A stretch of 64,000 nt of DNA from Acidobacteriota bacterium. Its GTDB lineage: Bacteria; Acidobacteriota; Terriglobia; Bryobacterales; UBA6623. The stretch is taken from NCBI GenBank assembly GCA_016125275.1, contig WGMB01000009.1, forward strand, positions 372,001-436,000, given 5' to 3'. Positions 1 to 9,181 of this stretch are shown here, piece by piece. The number at the start of each line of letters is the position of its first letter. The stretch's first letter is position 1. Under the pieces are notes generated by a model. The model was not told the DNA's origin and did not search any database. It worked only from the letters and a program-made list of their open reading frames with translations. The position numbers were made by a program, and so were the translations under genes.

Positions 1-1658
1 ACGTCCCACAGCACGGCCGCCCAGATTTCGCCGTCGTTGTGGACCTCGAAGCCCTCGTTGCCCAGGTCCTGGTGCTGGAAGGTGTAGCCCTCGTAGGACT
101 GCCTGCGAATGCCGGACAAGGGCAGGGCAAAGTCGTCGTAGGCCCCCAGCACAGGGTCGTTGGTGAAGCTGATGGCGTAGTAGTCCGACCAGCCTTCGGC
201 CAGACTGTCAGAGATCTGCGTGTCGAGGCAGTCGGTTCGGTCCGGCCCGCCGATCAGCCGGCCGGTGAGCCCGTGGGCCATCTCATGGATGATGGTCTGC
301 CGGGAATAGGCCAAATCGAAGTCGTCGGTCTGCGCCAACGTCCCGTTGGAGCCGATGCCGGTGCGCAGTCGCGGCGACACGCCTTCGGGCCGCGGCAAGA
401 AGGAAGCCCCCGAACTGGTCTGTACCGACGCCAGCACGGGGTCGCCGCCCTCGCCGCCGTGGTCGAAGTTCGACGTCTGAAAGTTGCCGGCTTCCTCAGT
501 GAACCCCAACTCGTAGAAGGCGTCCAGCGTCTGGTTGAGGTGGTAGAAGAGGTTGGTCGCCGCCGCCGCGGGAAACATCCGCGGGTTCTTGCCGCTGAGC
601 CCCTCTCCAGACTCGAAGTCGAACTCCTGGGTTTCGCTGAACGCCCGGCCGCCCTGCAACCCTGGGGACTCCTCGTCATCCGGCTCGCCGTCGAGGTCGC
701 GGTCCAGAAAAGCGTCCACGCGGTTGCCCAGCGTCACCAAACCGCCCTCGTCCAGCCATTCGGCGGGAATGTCGACGAGCTCACGGTCCCCGTGCAGCGG
801 CGAGCGCGGGTAGATGCGCGCCGTGGCATGCCGGGCCAGCGGCGCTCGGTAGAGGGCCTCGCCGCTGCGCGCGTCGAGGAGCATCTCATAGGATTCACCC
901 TTCGGGCCGTCCACGTACACGCGGTAGGCCACACGCCCTTCCGTCGTGCTGAGCGGGAAGACGGCTTGGCTGACGGCGACCGGCAGGGCCGACGCTTCCG
1001 GGTGGCGGTACAGCGTCCAGCGGCCCGACGGGGATTGCAGTGGTACGAGCGCTTCGTCGCTCGCCCGCACGCCGGCCATCCGCAGGCCGAGACGGGCGGC
1101 GTCGCTCGCCGTCAGCGTCGTGCGGGGATCGACCGCCAGGCCGGGGCGGATCGGGTCCGACAGCAACTGGACGACTTCGCCGCGCTGATTGAGCGTCACG
1201 GACACCTGTCCGCCCCACACCGGCAAGCCTCCAGCAGTCTGCTCCAAGCGCACCTGCGTCCAGCGGCCGATCGGAGTCCGGCCCGCCACGCGGAAGCCTT
1301 CCAGGTCGCGGGGCGAAAGACCCAACACGTTGCGGTAGGTCGTCAGGAACTCACGCGCGGCAGCCACCGGGTCGGAGGCCTCCGGACGGCCGAGGACGCC
1401 CCCTACCCGATGCACCGACCGCGGCCGGCCGTGATCTCCCCAGCTCACCCGCAAATCGGCGCCGGAGCCCCACGCCGCGCGCACCAGATCCTGGGCGGCG
1501 GCCTGGACGCGACGGGCCTCTTCCTTGGCCTCGCCGCCGGCCGTCAGCAGCCGAACGTCAAAGACCGGCTCGGGAATTCCCGATCCGGTCTTCTGGGCCG
1601 AAACAGCAGTGAAACAAAGCAGTATCCCTAGGGCGACACGGGCGCTGCGCAATAGCAT
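1..1658 (-). CDS. Secreted fungalysin-type metallopeptidase (M36), C-terminus cut by window edge
   Basis: The reading frame is open from an ATG at 1658 to the left edge, so the C-terminus lies outside the window. The first ~22 residues form a Sec signal peptide ending in AVSA. A long propeptide-like region follows. Around residue 457 there is the zinc motif HEMAH, and about 30 residues later EGWSDYY, which carries the third zinc ligand. This is the layout of family M36 fungalysins (HExxH, then EGWSD). Known members are secreted endopeptidases that remove their own propeptide. The gene is read away from the beta-helix gene at 1754-4939 and separated from it by 95 bp, so it may have its own promoter. 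Family call is strong; substrate is unknown. Confidence 0.85.
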   Translation of the reverse strand, partial: MLLRSARVALGILLCFTAVSAQKTGSGIPEPVFDVRLLTAGGEAKEEARRVQAAAQDLVRAAWGSGADLRVSWGDHGRPRSVHRVGGVLGRPEASDPVAAAREFLTTYRNVLGLSPRDLEGFRVAGRTPIGRWTQVRLEQTAGGLPVWGGQVSVTLNQRGEVVQLLSDPIRPGLAVDPRTTLTASDAARLGLRMAGVRASDEALVPLQSPSGRWTLYRHPEASALPVAVSQAVFPLSTTEGRVAYRVYVDGPKGESYEMLLDARSGEALYRAPLARHATARIYPRSPLHGDRELVDIPAEWLDEGGLVTLGNRVDAFLDRDLDGEPDDEESPGLQGGRAFSETQEFDFESGEGLSGKNPRMFPAAAATNLFYHLNQTLDAFYELGFTEEAGNFQTSNFDHGGEGGDPVLASVQTSSGASFLPRPEGVSPRLRTGIGSNGTLAQTDDFDLAYSRQTIIHEMAHGLTGRLIGGPDRTDCLDTQISDSLAEGWSDYYAISFTNDPVLGAYDDFALPLSGIRRQSYEGYTFQHQDLGNEGFEVHNDGEIWAAVLWD

Positions 1659-1753
1659 GCGCCCGATCGTAGCAACAGTTTCCGGAACCGCGCAGCAGTT
1701 TTGAGCGAAGACGAATCAATATTGTTCCGACAAAGTTTGCGCGGCATCGACGC

Positions 1754-4700
1754 CTATCGGCGCGAGCGGGAGCGGCCCGGCTGCAGCGTTCCGCCGGCCA
1801 CCAGAACCCCCTCCAGAAATCCCGACGGGCATTGCACCCGGTAGTGATACTCCCGCCCTGCCTGCAGCCCTTCCAGTGAGGCATAACGCTCCGACCCGGA
1901 GCCGGAATCGCGGACCTGCACGTAGTGTTCGAACTCGCGGTCCGGGGAGTAGGCGACCAGGCAGCTCTCCGCCGCCGCCGTGCGGTAGCGCAGGGTGGTG
2001 ACGCCGCTGGCCGGGTCCACGCTCATTTCCACCGGAGAGACAGCGCCTTGGGCCGCTTCGAGCGCGTCGATATCCGCACCCACGGCGCCCAGAACGCCGT
2101 CGCGATAGCGAAAGTCCCCTTCTTTGGGAAACACTGTTTCGAAGCGCTGGTTCGCGGTCTCCTTGCCTCCCTTCCCCGCGCAGACGACATCGGAAAAGCC
2201 TTTGTAGTAATTCTCGCAGTCGCCCTTGCTGAAGCTCGCCCCGGGATCGTTGTAGTTGGCCGGATCGGAGGATCGGGTTACGCCGGGAAGAATCAAGTTC
2301 CGCGAGAAGGTCGAATCGGATTCTCCGTTCACACTCGTAAAGTATTCCCCGAATGACGAGGAAATGAGGCGGCTCAAGGCCGGCTCGATGGCGCCCACCT
2401 GCTGAGGAGGCGCCAAACCGCCGAAGCCGTTGTCGGCGTTGTGGGTGAAAATGTTGTCGGTCAACACCACGCCGCCGCCGCGGCCGGACTCGTAGCGGAA
2501 GGTCCAGGGCCCCGTGCCGCGGTTGTCGAAGACGGTGTTGTGCGTGATCCGCAGGTCCTCCATCGACCCGGTCAGGTAGACGAAATACCCTCCGAAATTG
2601 GCGGACTTCTTGTCCTGGTTCACGCCCGACGGCTGACTCCGCATCGTGTAGAAGTCGATGCCGTCGAAGAGATTGTTGTGGATGCGGACGCGGGCCGTCG
2701 GCAACGCTCCGTGACCGATGAAGCGGTCCTCGGCGATCACTTGAACGCCGCTGCTAATGTGCCGAAACGTGTTGTTGGTAATGTCGATGTCGGCGACCTG
2801 GTTACCCTCGACATCGCCCACGGGAAACAGCGCGATGGCCGGACCGGTGGGCGTCCAATCGGCCCAGTTGCCGTCCACGGTATTGCCGTCGAAACGGAAG
2901 CGTACGCCGCGCTTGAGCTCCATCACGTGCCGCGTCGAATAGGAGCGGCCGTCCGAGGCCGGGCTCCCGGCCATGTAGCGCAACTCGGAGCGAAACGTGT
3001 TGCGCTGGATCGTCACGTCGCTCGGCGTCATCTCTTTGGACTTGCGGTAGGGCTGGGCAAACAGCGTGATGCCGGGGCAATTCAAGAACAGGTTGTTGGA
3101 GATGAGAACGCGGGCCGCGTCGCCGAACTCGATGGCCTGCGAGGTCGAAAGGTTTGACCCCGCCGCGCCGCTCTCGGCGATTTTCGAAGCCGGGTTGATT
3201 CCCCGCCAGGAGTTGAAGTTCTCGATGTGGCTGTTGAGGACGGCCGAGTCCTCGGACGAGACGCCGATAGCCCGCTGAAACCGCAAGGGAAACCCACCTC
3301 CGTCGAGAATGCAACGGTCGAGGATCAGGTTCTTCGCCCCCCTGCCGAAGTCGACGAGGCTGTGGAAGTATTGCGGGTCCTGGGCGAGGTAGCCCCCAGC
3401 GATCGCCTCGCCCTTGCCGTCCAGATAGTCGAGCTGAAACTCCGTCTCGCTGACCACACTGTAGAGATGGCTGCCGTCGATGCGGCCCGTCCCGTCGATC
3501 TGGACCACGTGGATGGCTTCGAGCTCGCCGCAGTCCTTCTCGCAGTCGACTCGGGGCCAAGTGTGCAAGGCCAATTGTCTTTCCATGCCGTACTGCACGC
3601 TCCAGACGCCGTTCCAGTCCTTGACCGAGGAGTTCTCGACCCGGACCAGGTCTCCGGCGCCGATGCCGTGGCCGAGACCGACAAAGACCCGGACGCCGGT
3701 TTTGCGCTGAACCGGCGTCCGGAACGACCCCTTCAACCCGTGCGGCCCTTTCGTTTTGCAGACGATGGGCTTGCCGCCCGTGCAGCCCTCCAGCGGAATC
3801 GTCAAGGCGTTCACCACGTGGCCCGTGCCCGCTTGATATCCGTCTGGAGCCGGGGCCCCCGGAACGATGATCTGGCGCGGCGAGATGGCGATCGGGCGTA
3901 CGACGCGATTGAGATCCGGCGCACCTTGCACCCCCGTGATGCCGACATTGGTGTAGTCGGCGAACTCGACGTCGCGATCGAGGGTCAGCAGGGCGCCGCG
4001 CTTGTCGGCCGTGGCGTCGACCACACCGTACACGTCCGGCTCGAATTCCTGGAAAGGCGGCGCGACGAATCGGATTCCCACCAAACGCCAGCCGTTGGAG
4101 CAACGCCCCTCCTCGCAGCCGGCGCGAAACAGCGGGGAGGTCCATTTCGACAGGCTGGGCGGCATCGACAGCGTAGCCATCAGCGCCGCGTTGCTGGGAT
4201 CGACCCGGGTGTTCTCCGGCGGCAATTGTTCGAGCGGCGTGGACGGACGGACGACCACGATCCCCGGTCCGGGCTTGGGCGGCGCAGTGAAGGGTCCATA
4301 GCAGGTTGCGCCGGCCGGAATCACGATCTCATGGTTGAGGGCCGCGTCCTCCTTGGCGGCGGCTTGCAGCATGGCTGCGAAGTTCGTGCATCGCCCGGCG
4401 TCGTCCACTTCCACCGCAAATCTTCGGCCGTTGATTGCCGGTATGGCGACGTCGGGGACCGCCGGTGGGGTCGGCAGCGTCGCGGCGGGGTCCGGACGGG
4501 CGGTCGTCCGGAAGTACGGCAGGTCATCGACTGCCTCGCAGACGTAGCCCTCGAAGATTCCGGCCGCCGGACAGCTCCAGCTCGCAACGGCTCGGCCCTC
4601 GCGCACCAGCACGGGCCGAAAATAGTAGACCTGATCGGCGGCCAGACCGCCCAGCGCGATGCGCAGCGAGAAGGGCCCCTTCCGGACGCCCGCGTCGCCG

Positions 4701-4939
4701 CTCTGAAAGCCGAGTGAACGGTCCGGGCCGTACTGGATGGCGACGCGCGCGCCTCCGTTCGCCGACGACAGTGACAACGTGATCTGCGCGCGGCTGCGGC
4801 TGACCTGATCGAAGCGCACGCCGTCGAAGCGGTCCTCCGGCGGCGCCTGTTGCGACTGAGACTGCGCGCAGGCCAAGGCCGTCAGCAACAACGCCAGGGG
4901 CGCACAGCGACAGATCGAGGATCGCAAGGCTGCTGTCAT
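1754..4939 (-). CDS. Large secreted right-handed beta-helix protein with flanking fibronectin-like domains
   Basis: 1061 residues from the ATG at 4939. I chose this start because it opens a signal peptide (about 26 residues, hydrophobic core ending near LTALACAQ); the frame is open further upstream but that part mirrors the next gene. Residues ~35-145 look like a fibronectin III or phosphatase-N-type beta sandwich. The centre (~170-900) has repeated short strands with Asn-rich turns (ISNNLF, IHNNLF, ITNNTF, THNTVF), typical of parallel beta-helix proteins such as pectate-lyase-like folds. A second beta-sandwich-like stretch lies at the C-terminus. No catalytic motif can be assigned. It is probably an extracellular carbohydrate-binding or carbohydrate-cleaving protein. 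It shares architecture, not obvious sequence, with the secreted protein at 15870-18059. Confidence 0.75.
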   Translation of the reverse strand: MTAALRSSICRCAPLALLLTALACAQSQSQQAPPEDRFDGVRFDQVSRSRAQITLSLSSANGGARVAIQYGPDRSLGFQSGDAGVRKGPFSLRIALGGLAADQVYYFRPVLVREGRAVASWSCPAAGIFEGYVCEAVDDLPYFRTTARPDPAATLPTPPAVPDVAIPAINGRRFAVEVDDAGRCTNFAAMLQAAAKEDAALNHEIVIPAGATCYGPFTAPPKPGPGIVVVRPSTPLEQLPPENTRVDPSNAALMATLSMPPSLSKWTSPLFRAGCEEGRCSNGWRLVGIRFVAPPFQEFEPDVYGVVDATADKRGALLTLDRDVEFADYTNVGITGVQGAPDLNRVVRPIAISPRQIIVPGAPAPDGYQAGTGHVVNALTIPLEGCTGGKPIVCKTKGPHGLKGSFRTPVQRKTGVRVFVGLGHGIGAGDLVRVENSSVKDWNGVWSVQYGMERQLALHTWPRVDCEKDCGELEAIHVVQIDGTGRIDGSHLYSVVSETEFQLDYLDGKGEAIAGGYLAQDPQYFHSLVDFGRGAKNLILDRCILDGGGFPLRFQRAIGVSSEDSAVLNSHIENFNSWRGINPASKIAESGAAGSNLSTSQAIEFGDAARVLISNNLFLNCPGITLFAQPYRKSKEMTPSDVTIQRNTFRSELRYMAGSPASDGRSYSTRHVMELKRGVRFRFDGNTVDGNWADWTPTGPAIALFPVGDVEGNQVADIDITNNTFRHISSGVQVIAEDRFIGHGALPTARVRIHNNLFDGIDFYTMRSQPSGVNQDKKSANFGGYFVYLTGSMEDLRITHNTVFDNRGTGPWTFRYESGRGGGVVLTDNIFTHNADNGFGGLAPPQQVGAIEPALSRLISSSFGEYFTSVNGESDSTFSRNLILPGVTRSSDPANYNDPGASFSKGDCENYYKGFSDVVCAGKGGKETANQRFETVFPKEGDFRYRDGVLGAVGADIDALEAAQGAVSPVEMSVDPASGVTTLRYRTAAAESCLVAYSPDREFEHYVQVRDSGSGSERYASLEGLQAGREYHYRVQCPSGFLEGVLVAGGTLQPGRSRSRR

Positions 4940-4995
4940 TGTACCCGAGGGTACGGGCCCCTCCCGGAGCGGCGGCTCGGCGCTCCGGACCCCCT

Positions 4996-6414
4996 TCAAG
5001 CCAGGTCGAACGACTGGCCGGCCACCGGAATCGTCACCGGCGTGTGGAAGCGCTCGTCGATCGCCGCGGCCAGCGCCTCCGACTGCGCCGGCTCGCCATG
5101 CACCAGAAAGATGCGCTTCAACCCGGCTTTCGCCATCGGCTCGAGCCAGTGCAGCAGCTCCTTCTGGTCGGCGTGCGCGCTCAGCTCGTCGAGCTTGAAG
5201 ACTTCCGCCCGCAACGCCGTGGGCGTGCCGAAAATCGGAACTTCGGGCCAGCGCTCCAGCAGCTTGCGGCCCAGGGTGTGCTCGGCCTGATAGCCGGTGA
5301 TCAACACGGCGTTGCGCGGATCGGAGATGTGCTGCCGCAGGTGGTGCAACACGCGGCCGGCTTCGCACATGCCCGAGGCGGCGATGACGATGAAGGGGTA
5401 CGGAATGTCGTTGAGCCCTTTCGACTCCTCGGCCTGACGGACGTAGCGCAGCCGCCCAAAGGCGAACGGGTCGCGCTGTTCGAGCAGGTGCGTGCGGATC
5501 TCGGCGTCATAGCATTCCGGGTGGGCCTTGTAGACCTCGGTGGCGTTGATCGCCAAGGGACTGTCGACGAAGATCGGCAGTTCCGGAATGCGGCCCGCCA
5601 GGGTCAGCTCGTGGAGCATCAGCACCAGTTGCTGCGTGCGGCCCACGGCGAAGGCCGGCACGATGAGCTTGCCGCCGCGCTCGGCCACCCGCCGGACGAT
5701 CATGGTGAGCTGATCCTTGACGTTCTCCGCCGGCTGGTGGAGCCGTCCTCCGTAGGTGCTCTCCATGATCAGGTAGTCGGCCTCGGCCGGCGGCTGCGGG
5801 TCGCGGATGATCGGTAGGCCCGGGCGCCCGATGTCGCCGGAGAAGACCAGCCGGACCGGGTCGCGCCCGTTGCGCAGATGCAGTAGGATGCTGGCCGAGC
5901 CGAGAATGTGCCCGGCGTCATAGGATTCGAAGCTCAGCCGCTCGGTCAGCGGCGTCGGCGTCTTGTAACCGACCTCGCGGAACAGCTCGACGGTCCGGTC
6001 GGCGTCCTCCATCGTGTAGAGCGGCTCCACGGCCGACGGGTCGAAGTCCGGGTCCACCTTCCGGCGGCGCGCCGAGCGCTTGTTGAGGAACTCGGCGTCC
6101 TTCTCCTGGATGTGGGCGGAGTCGCGCAGCATCGCCCGGCACAGATCCGTCGTCGCCGGCGTCGCGTAGATGGGTCCGCTGAAGCCGCCGCGCACCAGCG
6201 ACGGCAGATTGCCGCTGTGGTCGATGTGAGCGTGGGAAAGCACCACCTTGGAGGCGGATTCGGGCGGGAACGGCAGCTCGCGGTTGCGCCGCCGCGCCTC
6301 GGCCCGGCGGCCTTGGAACAGGCCGCAATCGAGCAGGATGCGCTCTCCGTCGACGTCGAGTTGATGCAGGGAGCCGGTTACCGTCCCGGCTGCGCCGCGA
6401 AATGTCAGCTTCAT
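4996..6414 (-). CDS. Beta-CASP metallo-beta-lactamase RNase/CPSF-type protein
   Basis: 472 residues. The HxHxDH zinc motif is present as HAHIDH near residue 70, with the following SGDIG, MESTYGGR, ASGM and LSAHADQ motifs of the beta-CASP family and its C-terminal RNA-specificity (RMMBL) region. Family members are zinc-dependent RNA endo- or exonucleases acting in the cytoplasm. An in-frame GTG four codons upstream (6426) is possible; I prefer the ATG at 6414, where the conserved first beta strand begins (MKLTFRGAA). It lies 48 bp downstream of the last universal stress gene in the same direction, so it is probably the distal gene of that operon, linking RNA turnover with the stress proteins. 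Confidence 0.88.
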   Translation of the reverse strand: MKLTFRGAAGTVTGSLHQLDVDGERILLDCGLFQGRRAEARRRNRELPFPPESASKVVLSHAHIDHSGNLPSLVRGGFSGPIYATPATTDLCRAMLRDSAHIQEKDAEFLNKRSARRRKVDPDFDPSAVEPLYTMEDADRTVELFREVGYKTPTPLTERLSFESYDAGHILGSASILLHLRNGRDPVRLVFSGDIGRPGLPIIRDPQPPAEADYLIMESTYGGRLHQPAENVKDQLTMIVRRVAERGGKLIVPAFAVGRTQQLVLMLHELTLAGRIPELPIFVDSPLAINATEVYKAHPECYDAEIRTHLLEQRDPFAFGRLRYVRQAEESKGLNDIPYPFIVIAASGMCEAGRVLHHLRQHISDPRNAVLITGYQAEHTLGRKLLERWPEVPIFGTPTALRAEVFKLDELSAHADQKELLHWLEPMAKAGLKRIFLVHGEPAQSEALAAAIDERFHTPVTIPVAGQSFDLA

Positions 6415-6462
6415 GGTTTCGAACACCGAGACTCGAGTTTCACGATGGACGGCCTTTCCACG

Positions 6463-7335
6463 TCAGACGCTGAAGACCGGGCACGGGGCCTCGCGAATCA
6501 GCGCAAAGGCGTTCGCGCCGACGCCGCCCAGCAAGCCGTGGCTGACGCTGCGGCCCACCACGAGCGCGTCGATCTCGTTGCGCTCAATCACTTCGACCGC
6601 ATAGGGGATGGCTTCCAGCCCGTCCACATGCTGCGTCGCCGGGTAGCCCACAGCGTCGATGAGCTCGGTCAGCCGCTCGCTCGACGCCGCCCGCACCAGT
6701 TGCTGGGTCTCGTCCGGGAACCACTCGCCGGCCCCCCAGTCGATCGCCGGCGGCACGTGGATCACGTGCAGCTCCGAGGACCAGGAGCGGGCCAGGTCCG
6801 CCGCCCAGCGCAGCGCCTTCTCCGAGTGCTCGCGCTCGCGCAACCCAACCGCGCAGGCGATCCGGCGGTAGGGGCCGTTGCGAAACGCGGGGCCTTCCTC
6901 CAGGTGGACGCCGGTCAGCACCGGGACCTGAATGTCGTGCAACACCTTCGCCGTCACCGAACCCACCAGCAGCCGCCGGAACAGCCCGTGGCCATGCGTG
7001 GGCAGCACCACCAGGTCCGCCTTGCGGTCCAACACCGCCCTCTCGATGCGGTGAGCCGGATCGCCATGCTCGATCAGCGGCTGGCAATCGACGCCCATCG
7101 AGACTTCGCCGACAAACTTCTCCAGCCGATCGCGCAGCATCGCTTGGTCAGCCGCGTCAATGCGCTCGGGCTTGCCCTCGGCGAACATGTGGTACTCGGT
7201 GGGCGGCGGCGGAATCACGTGCAGAAACAGCACGCTCGCGTCAAAGTGCATCGCGAGCTCGACGGCGCGCTTCGCGGCGGCGTGAGATTTCTCTGAAAAG
7301 TCCACCGGGGCCAGGATCGTATCGATGCGCAACAT
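6463..7335 (-). CDS. Universal stress protein, tandem UspA domains
   Basis: 290 residues with two UspA domains (~1-145 and ~150-290). Domain 1 opens with ILAPVDFSE and contains the nucleotide-loop-like stretch THGHG...GSV; domain 2 ends CPVFSV. The ATG at 7335 is chosen because GGGAG lies eight bases upstream; longer in-frame starts exist. Proteins of this family bind ATP or act as stress sensors in the cytoplasm. Fourth of four consecutive paralogues, followed by the beta-CASP gene. Confidence 0.9.
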   Translation of the reverse strand: MLRIDTILAPVDFSEKSHAAAKRAVELAMHFDASVLFLHVIPPPPTEYHMFAEGKPERIDAADQAMLRDRLEKFVGEVSMGVDCQPLIEHGDPAHRIERAVLDRKADLVVLPTHGHGLFRRLLVGSVTAKVLHDIQVPVLTGVHLEEGPAFRNGPYRRIACAVGLREREHSEKALRWAADLARSWSSELHVIHVPPAIDWGAGEWFPDETQQLVRAASSERLTELIDAVGYPATQHVDGLEAIPYAVEVIERNEIDALVVGRSVSHGLLGGVGANAFALIREAPCPVFSV

Positions 7336-7367
7336 GTCGAACACTCCCATTCCAATCGCTGATTCGG

Positions 7368-8258
7368 TCAAACGCTGATGACGGGGCAGGGCGAGCGGCG
7401 CACCAAGCTGTAGGCCTTCTCGCGCAGGGCCGGCAGCCCGTCATGGTCGGCGGTGCGGCCGATGATCAGCAACCCGGCGTCGAAGCGCTGCACGGCGTGA
7501 GAAACCACTTCCTCCGGCGAACCCAGATCGACCAGCAGGGAAGCCTCCACTCCGACCGCGGCCAGCAGCTCCTCGCCTTTGCTGCGCGAATCTTCCATCA
7601 GCCGGTCCCGCAGCCCCGGCGTGAACCGTTCCTCGTCCAGGGGGCTCGAGGCGAGCCAGTCCACCGCGTGAACGACGGTCAGGCGCGCGCCCCAGCGCTT
7701 GGCGAACTCCGAGGCCCAGTGTAGAACTTCGCCGCTGTGCTCCTCCAAGTCGATGGCGCAAACCACCGACTCGAAGGGCTCCGGACGACCCGGCGCGGTC
7801 TCTTCGAGATGCGCCCCGGTCAGCACCGGCAAGTCCAGGTCGTGCAGCACCTTATTGACTACCGATCCAAGGACCAGACGACGGAAGCGGCCGAAGCCGT
7901 GCGTGGCCATCACCACCAGCGCGTCCGGCAGGGACCTGGCCATCGCTTCGATGTGCTGCGGCGGGTCGCCTTGCGTCACCTTGATGCTCATCCTCGAGCG
8001 CAGGGCGTCGGACATCTCCAGCCCCTCGATCTCATGGGCCAGCCGCTTGTGGACGTCCGCGTCGGTCGGCCACGAGGCCCCCACGTACGCCCCGCCCTCG
8101 AAGGCGGCGTACTCAAAGCTCGAGTACGGGATGGAGTGAAAGAAGACGATCGGGATCTCCAAGCGCTCGGCGATCAGGACCGCGTACTCCGCCGAAGCCT
8201 TGCACCGCTCGGAGAAGGCATAGGGAACCAGCACGCTCTGGATCGAAAAAGCTCTCAT
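7368..8258 (-). CDS. Universal stress protein, tandem UspA domains, degenerate first domain
   Basis: 296 residues, two UspA domains. A clear AGGAGG precedes the ATG at 8258. Unlike its three neighbours, whose first strand reads PVDFS or PIDFS, this one reads VPYAFSE, so the conserved aspartate near the nucleotide base is replaced by alanine. The THGFG...GSV loop remains and the protein ends CPVISV. It may have altered nucleotide binding or act as a heterodimer partner; that is inference. Third gene of the operon, 32 bp from the next start. Confidence 0.9.
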   Translation of the reverse strand: MRAFSIQSVLVPYAFSERCKASAEYAVLIAERLEIPIVFFHSIPYSSFEYAAFEGGAYVGASWPTDADVHKRLAHEIEGLEMSDALRSRMSIKVTQGDPPQHIEAMARSLPDALVVMATHGFGRFRRLVLGSVVNKVLHDLDLPVLTGAHLEETAPGRPEPFESVVCAIDLEEHSGEVLHWASEFAKRWGARLTVVHAVDWLASSPLDEERFTPGLRDRLMEDSRSKGEELLAAVGVEASLLVDLGSPEEVVSHAVQRFDAGLLIIGRTADHDGLPALREKAYSLVRRSPCPVISV

Positions 8259-8283
8259 GACGACCTCCTCACCGCCCGGTGCG

Positions 8284-9168
8284 TCAAACGCTGATGACCG
8301 GGCATGGAGCTTCGCGAATCAGGGCCGAGGAGTCGGCCCGCAGCCGGCCGAGCAGTGAATCGTCGGCGCTGCGCCCAATCACGAGCGCATCAGCCCGACT
8401 CTCCTGCACGGCCTCCACCACGTAGCGCACCGTGGCCGCACAATCGACGTCGATGCGGGCGCCGGCGACGCCGATCCCGTCGAGCAACTCCTGAATCTCC
8501 GCGGTCTTGTCGCGAATCACCGATTGGCGCAGGTCCGCCGGGAAGTACTGCCCGTCGGCCGGCGTGGCGTCCAGCGCCGGCGCGGCGTGAACCACCAGCA
8601 GCTCCGCATCCCAAGCCTTGGCAAAGCCCGCCGCCCAGCGCAGCACGACCGAGCTGTGCGGACCGAGGTCGACGGCGCAGACCACCAGCTCATAGGGCTT
8701 GGCGGCCGTCGGCGGTTCAGGTACATGCGCTCCGGTCAGCACCGGAAACCGCAGATCGTGCAGCGCCTTGGTTGTCACCGAACCCAGCGCGAAGCGCCGG
8801 AACGGCCCGTAGCCATGCGTGGGCATTACGATCAGGCCGACCTGCTCGTGCTCGGCGAGCCGCTCGATCTCAGCCGCCGGGTCGCCCCAGCTCACCACCT
8901 GGATCACCTCTCGTCCGCCCGCAGTCTTGGTGACCAAGGCCTGCATCTGATCGAGCAGGCGGGCTTCCATCTCCTCCCGGTCAGGCCATACGGACGCCGG
9001 GCTGTAGCCGCCCTCGATGAAGCCGTGCTCGTAAGGTCCAGGCGGTACCACGTGCTGAAAGATCAGCTCGGCGTCAAAACGCCCGGCGATGGCCGCGGCG
9101 TGCTCGGCCGCCGCCGTGGAGCGCTCGGAGAAGTCAATCGGGACGAGAATCTTCTTGAGTCGAAACAT
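8284..9168 (-). CDS. Universal stress protein, tandem UspA domains
   Basis: 294 residues, two UspA domains. The first strand is ILVPIDFSERS, the nucleotide loop is THGYG...GSV, and the end is CPVISV. GAGGGG precedes the ATG. It is separated from its neighbours by 13 and 25 bp in the same orientation, so it is co-transcribed. Likely cytoplasmic ATP-binding stress protein; the specific stress cannot be read from sequence. Confidence 0.9.
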   Translation of the reverse strand: MFRLKKILVPIDFSERSTAAAEHAAAIAGRFDAELIFQHVVPPGPYEHGFIEGGYSPASVWPDREEMEARLLDQMQALVTKTAGGREVIQVVSWGDPAAEIERLAEHEQVGLIVMPTHGYGPFRRFALGSVTTKALHDLRFPVLTGAHVPEPPTAAKPYELVVCAVDLGPHSSVVLRWAAGFAKAWDAELLVVHAAPALDATPADGQYFPADLRQSVIRDKTAEIQELLDGIGVAGARIDVDCAATVRYVVEAVQESRADALVIGRSADDSLLGRLRADSSALIREAPCPVISV

Positions 9169-9181
9169 GGTTCCCCTCTGC

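Noticed and set aside
39-1631. Long open frame on the plus strand opposite the M36 peptidase
   Set aside because: High-GC mirror frame; the minus strand has a signal peptide and the HEMAH/EGWSD motifs, and the plus-strand translation has no recognisable domain.
3227-4717. Long plus-strand frame opposite the beta-helix gene
   Set aside because: No domain, no ribosome site and basic low-complexity composition; it mirrors real codons of the minus-strand gene.
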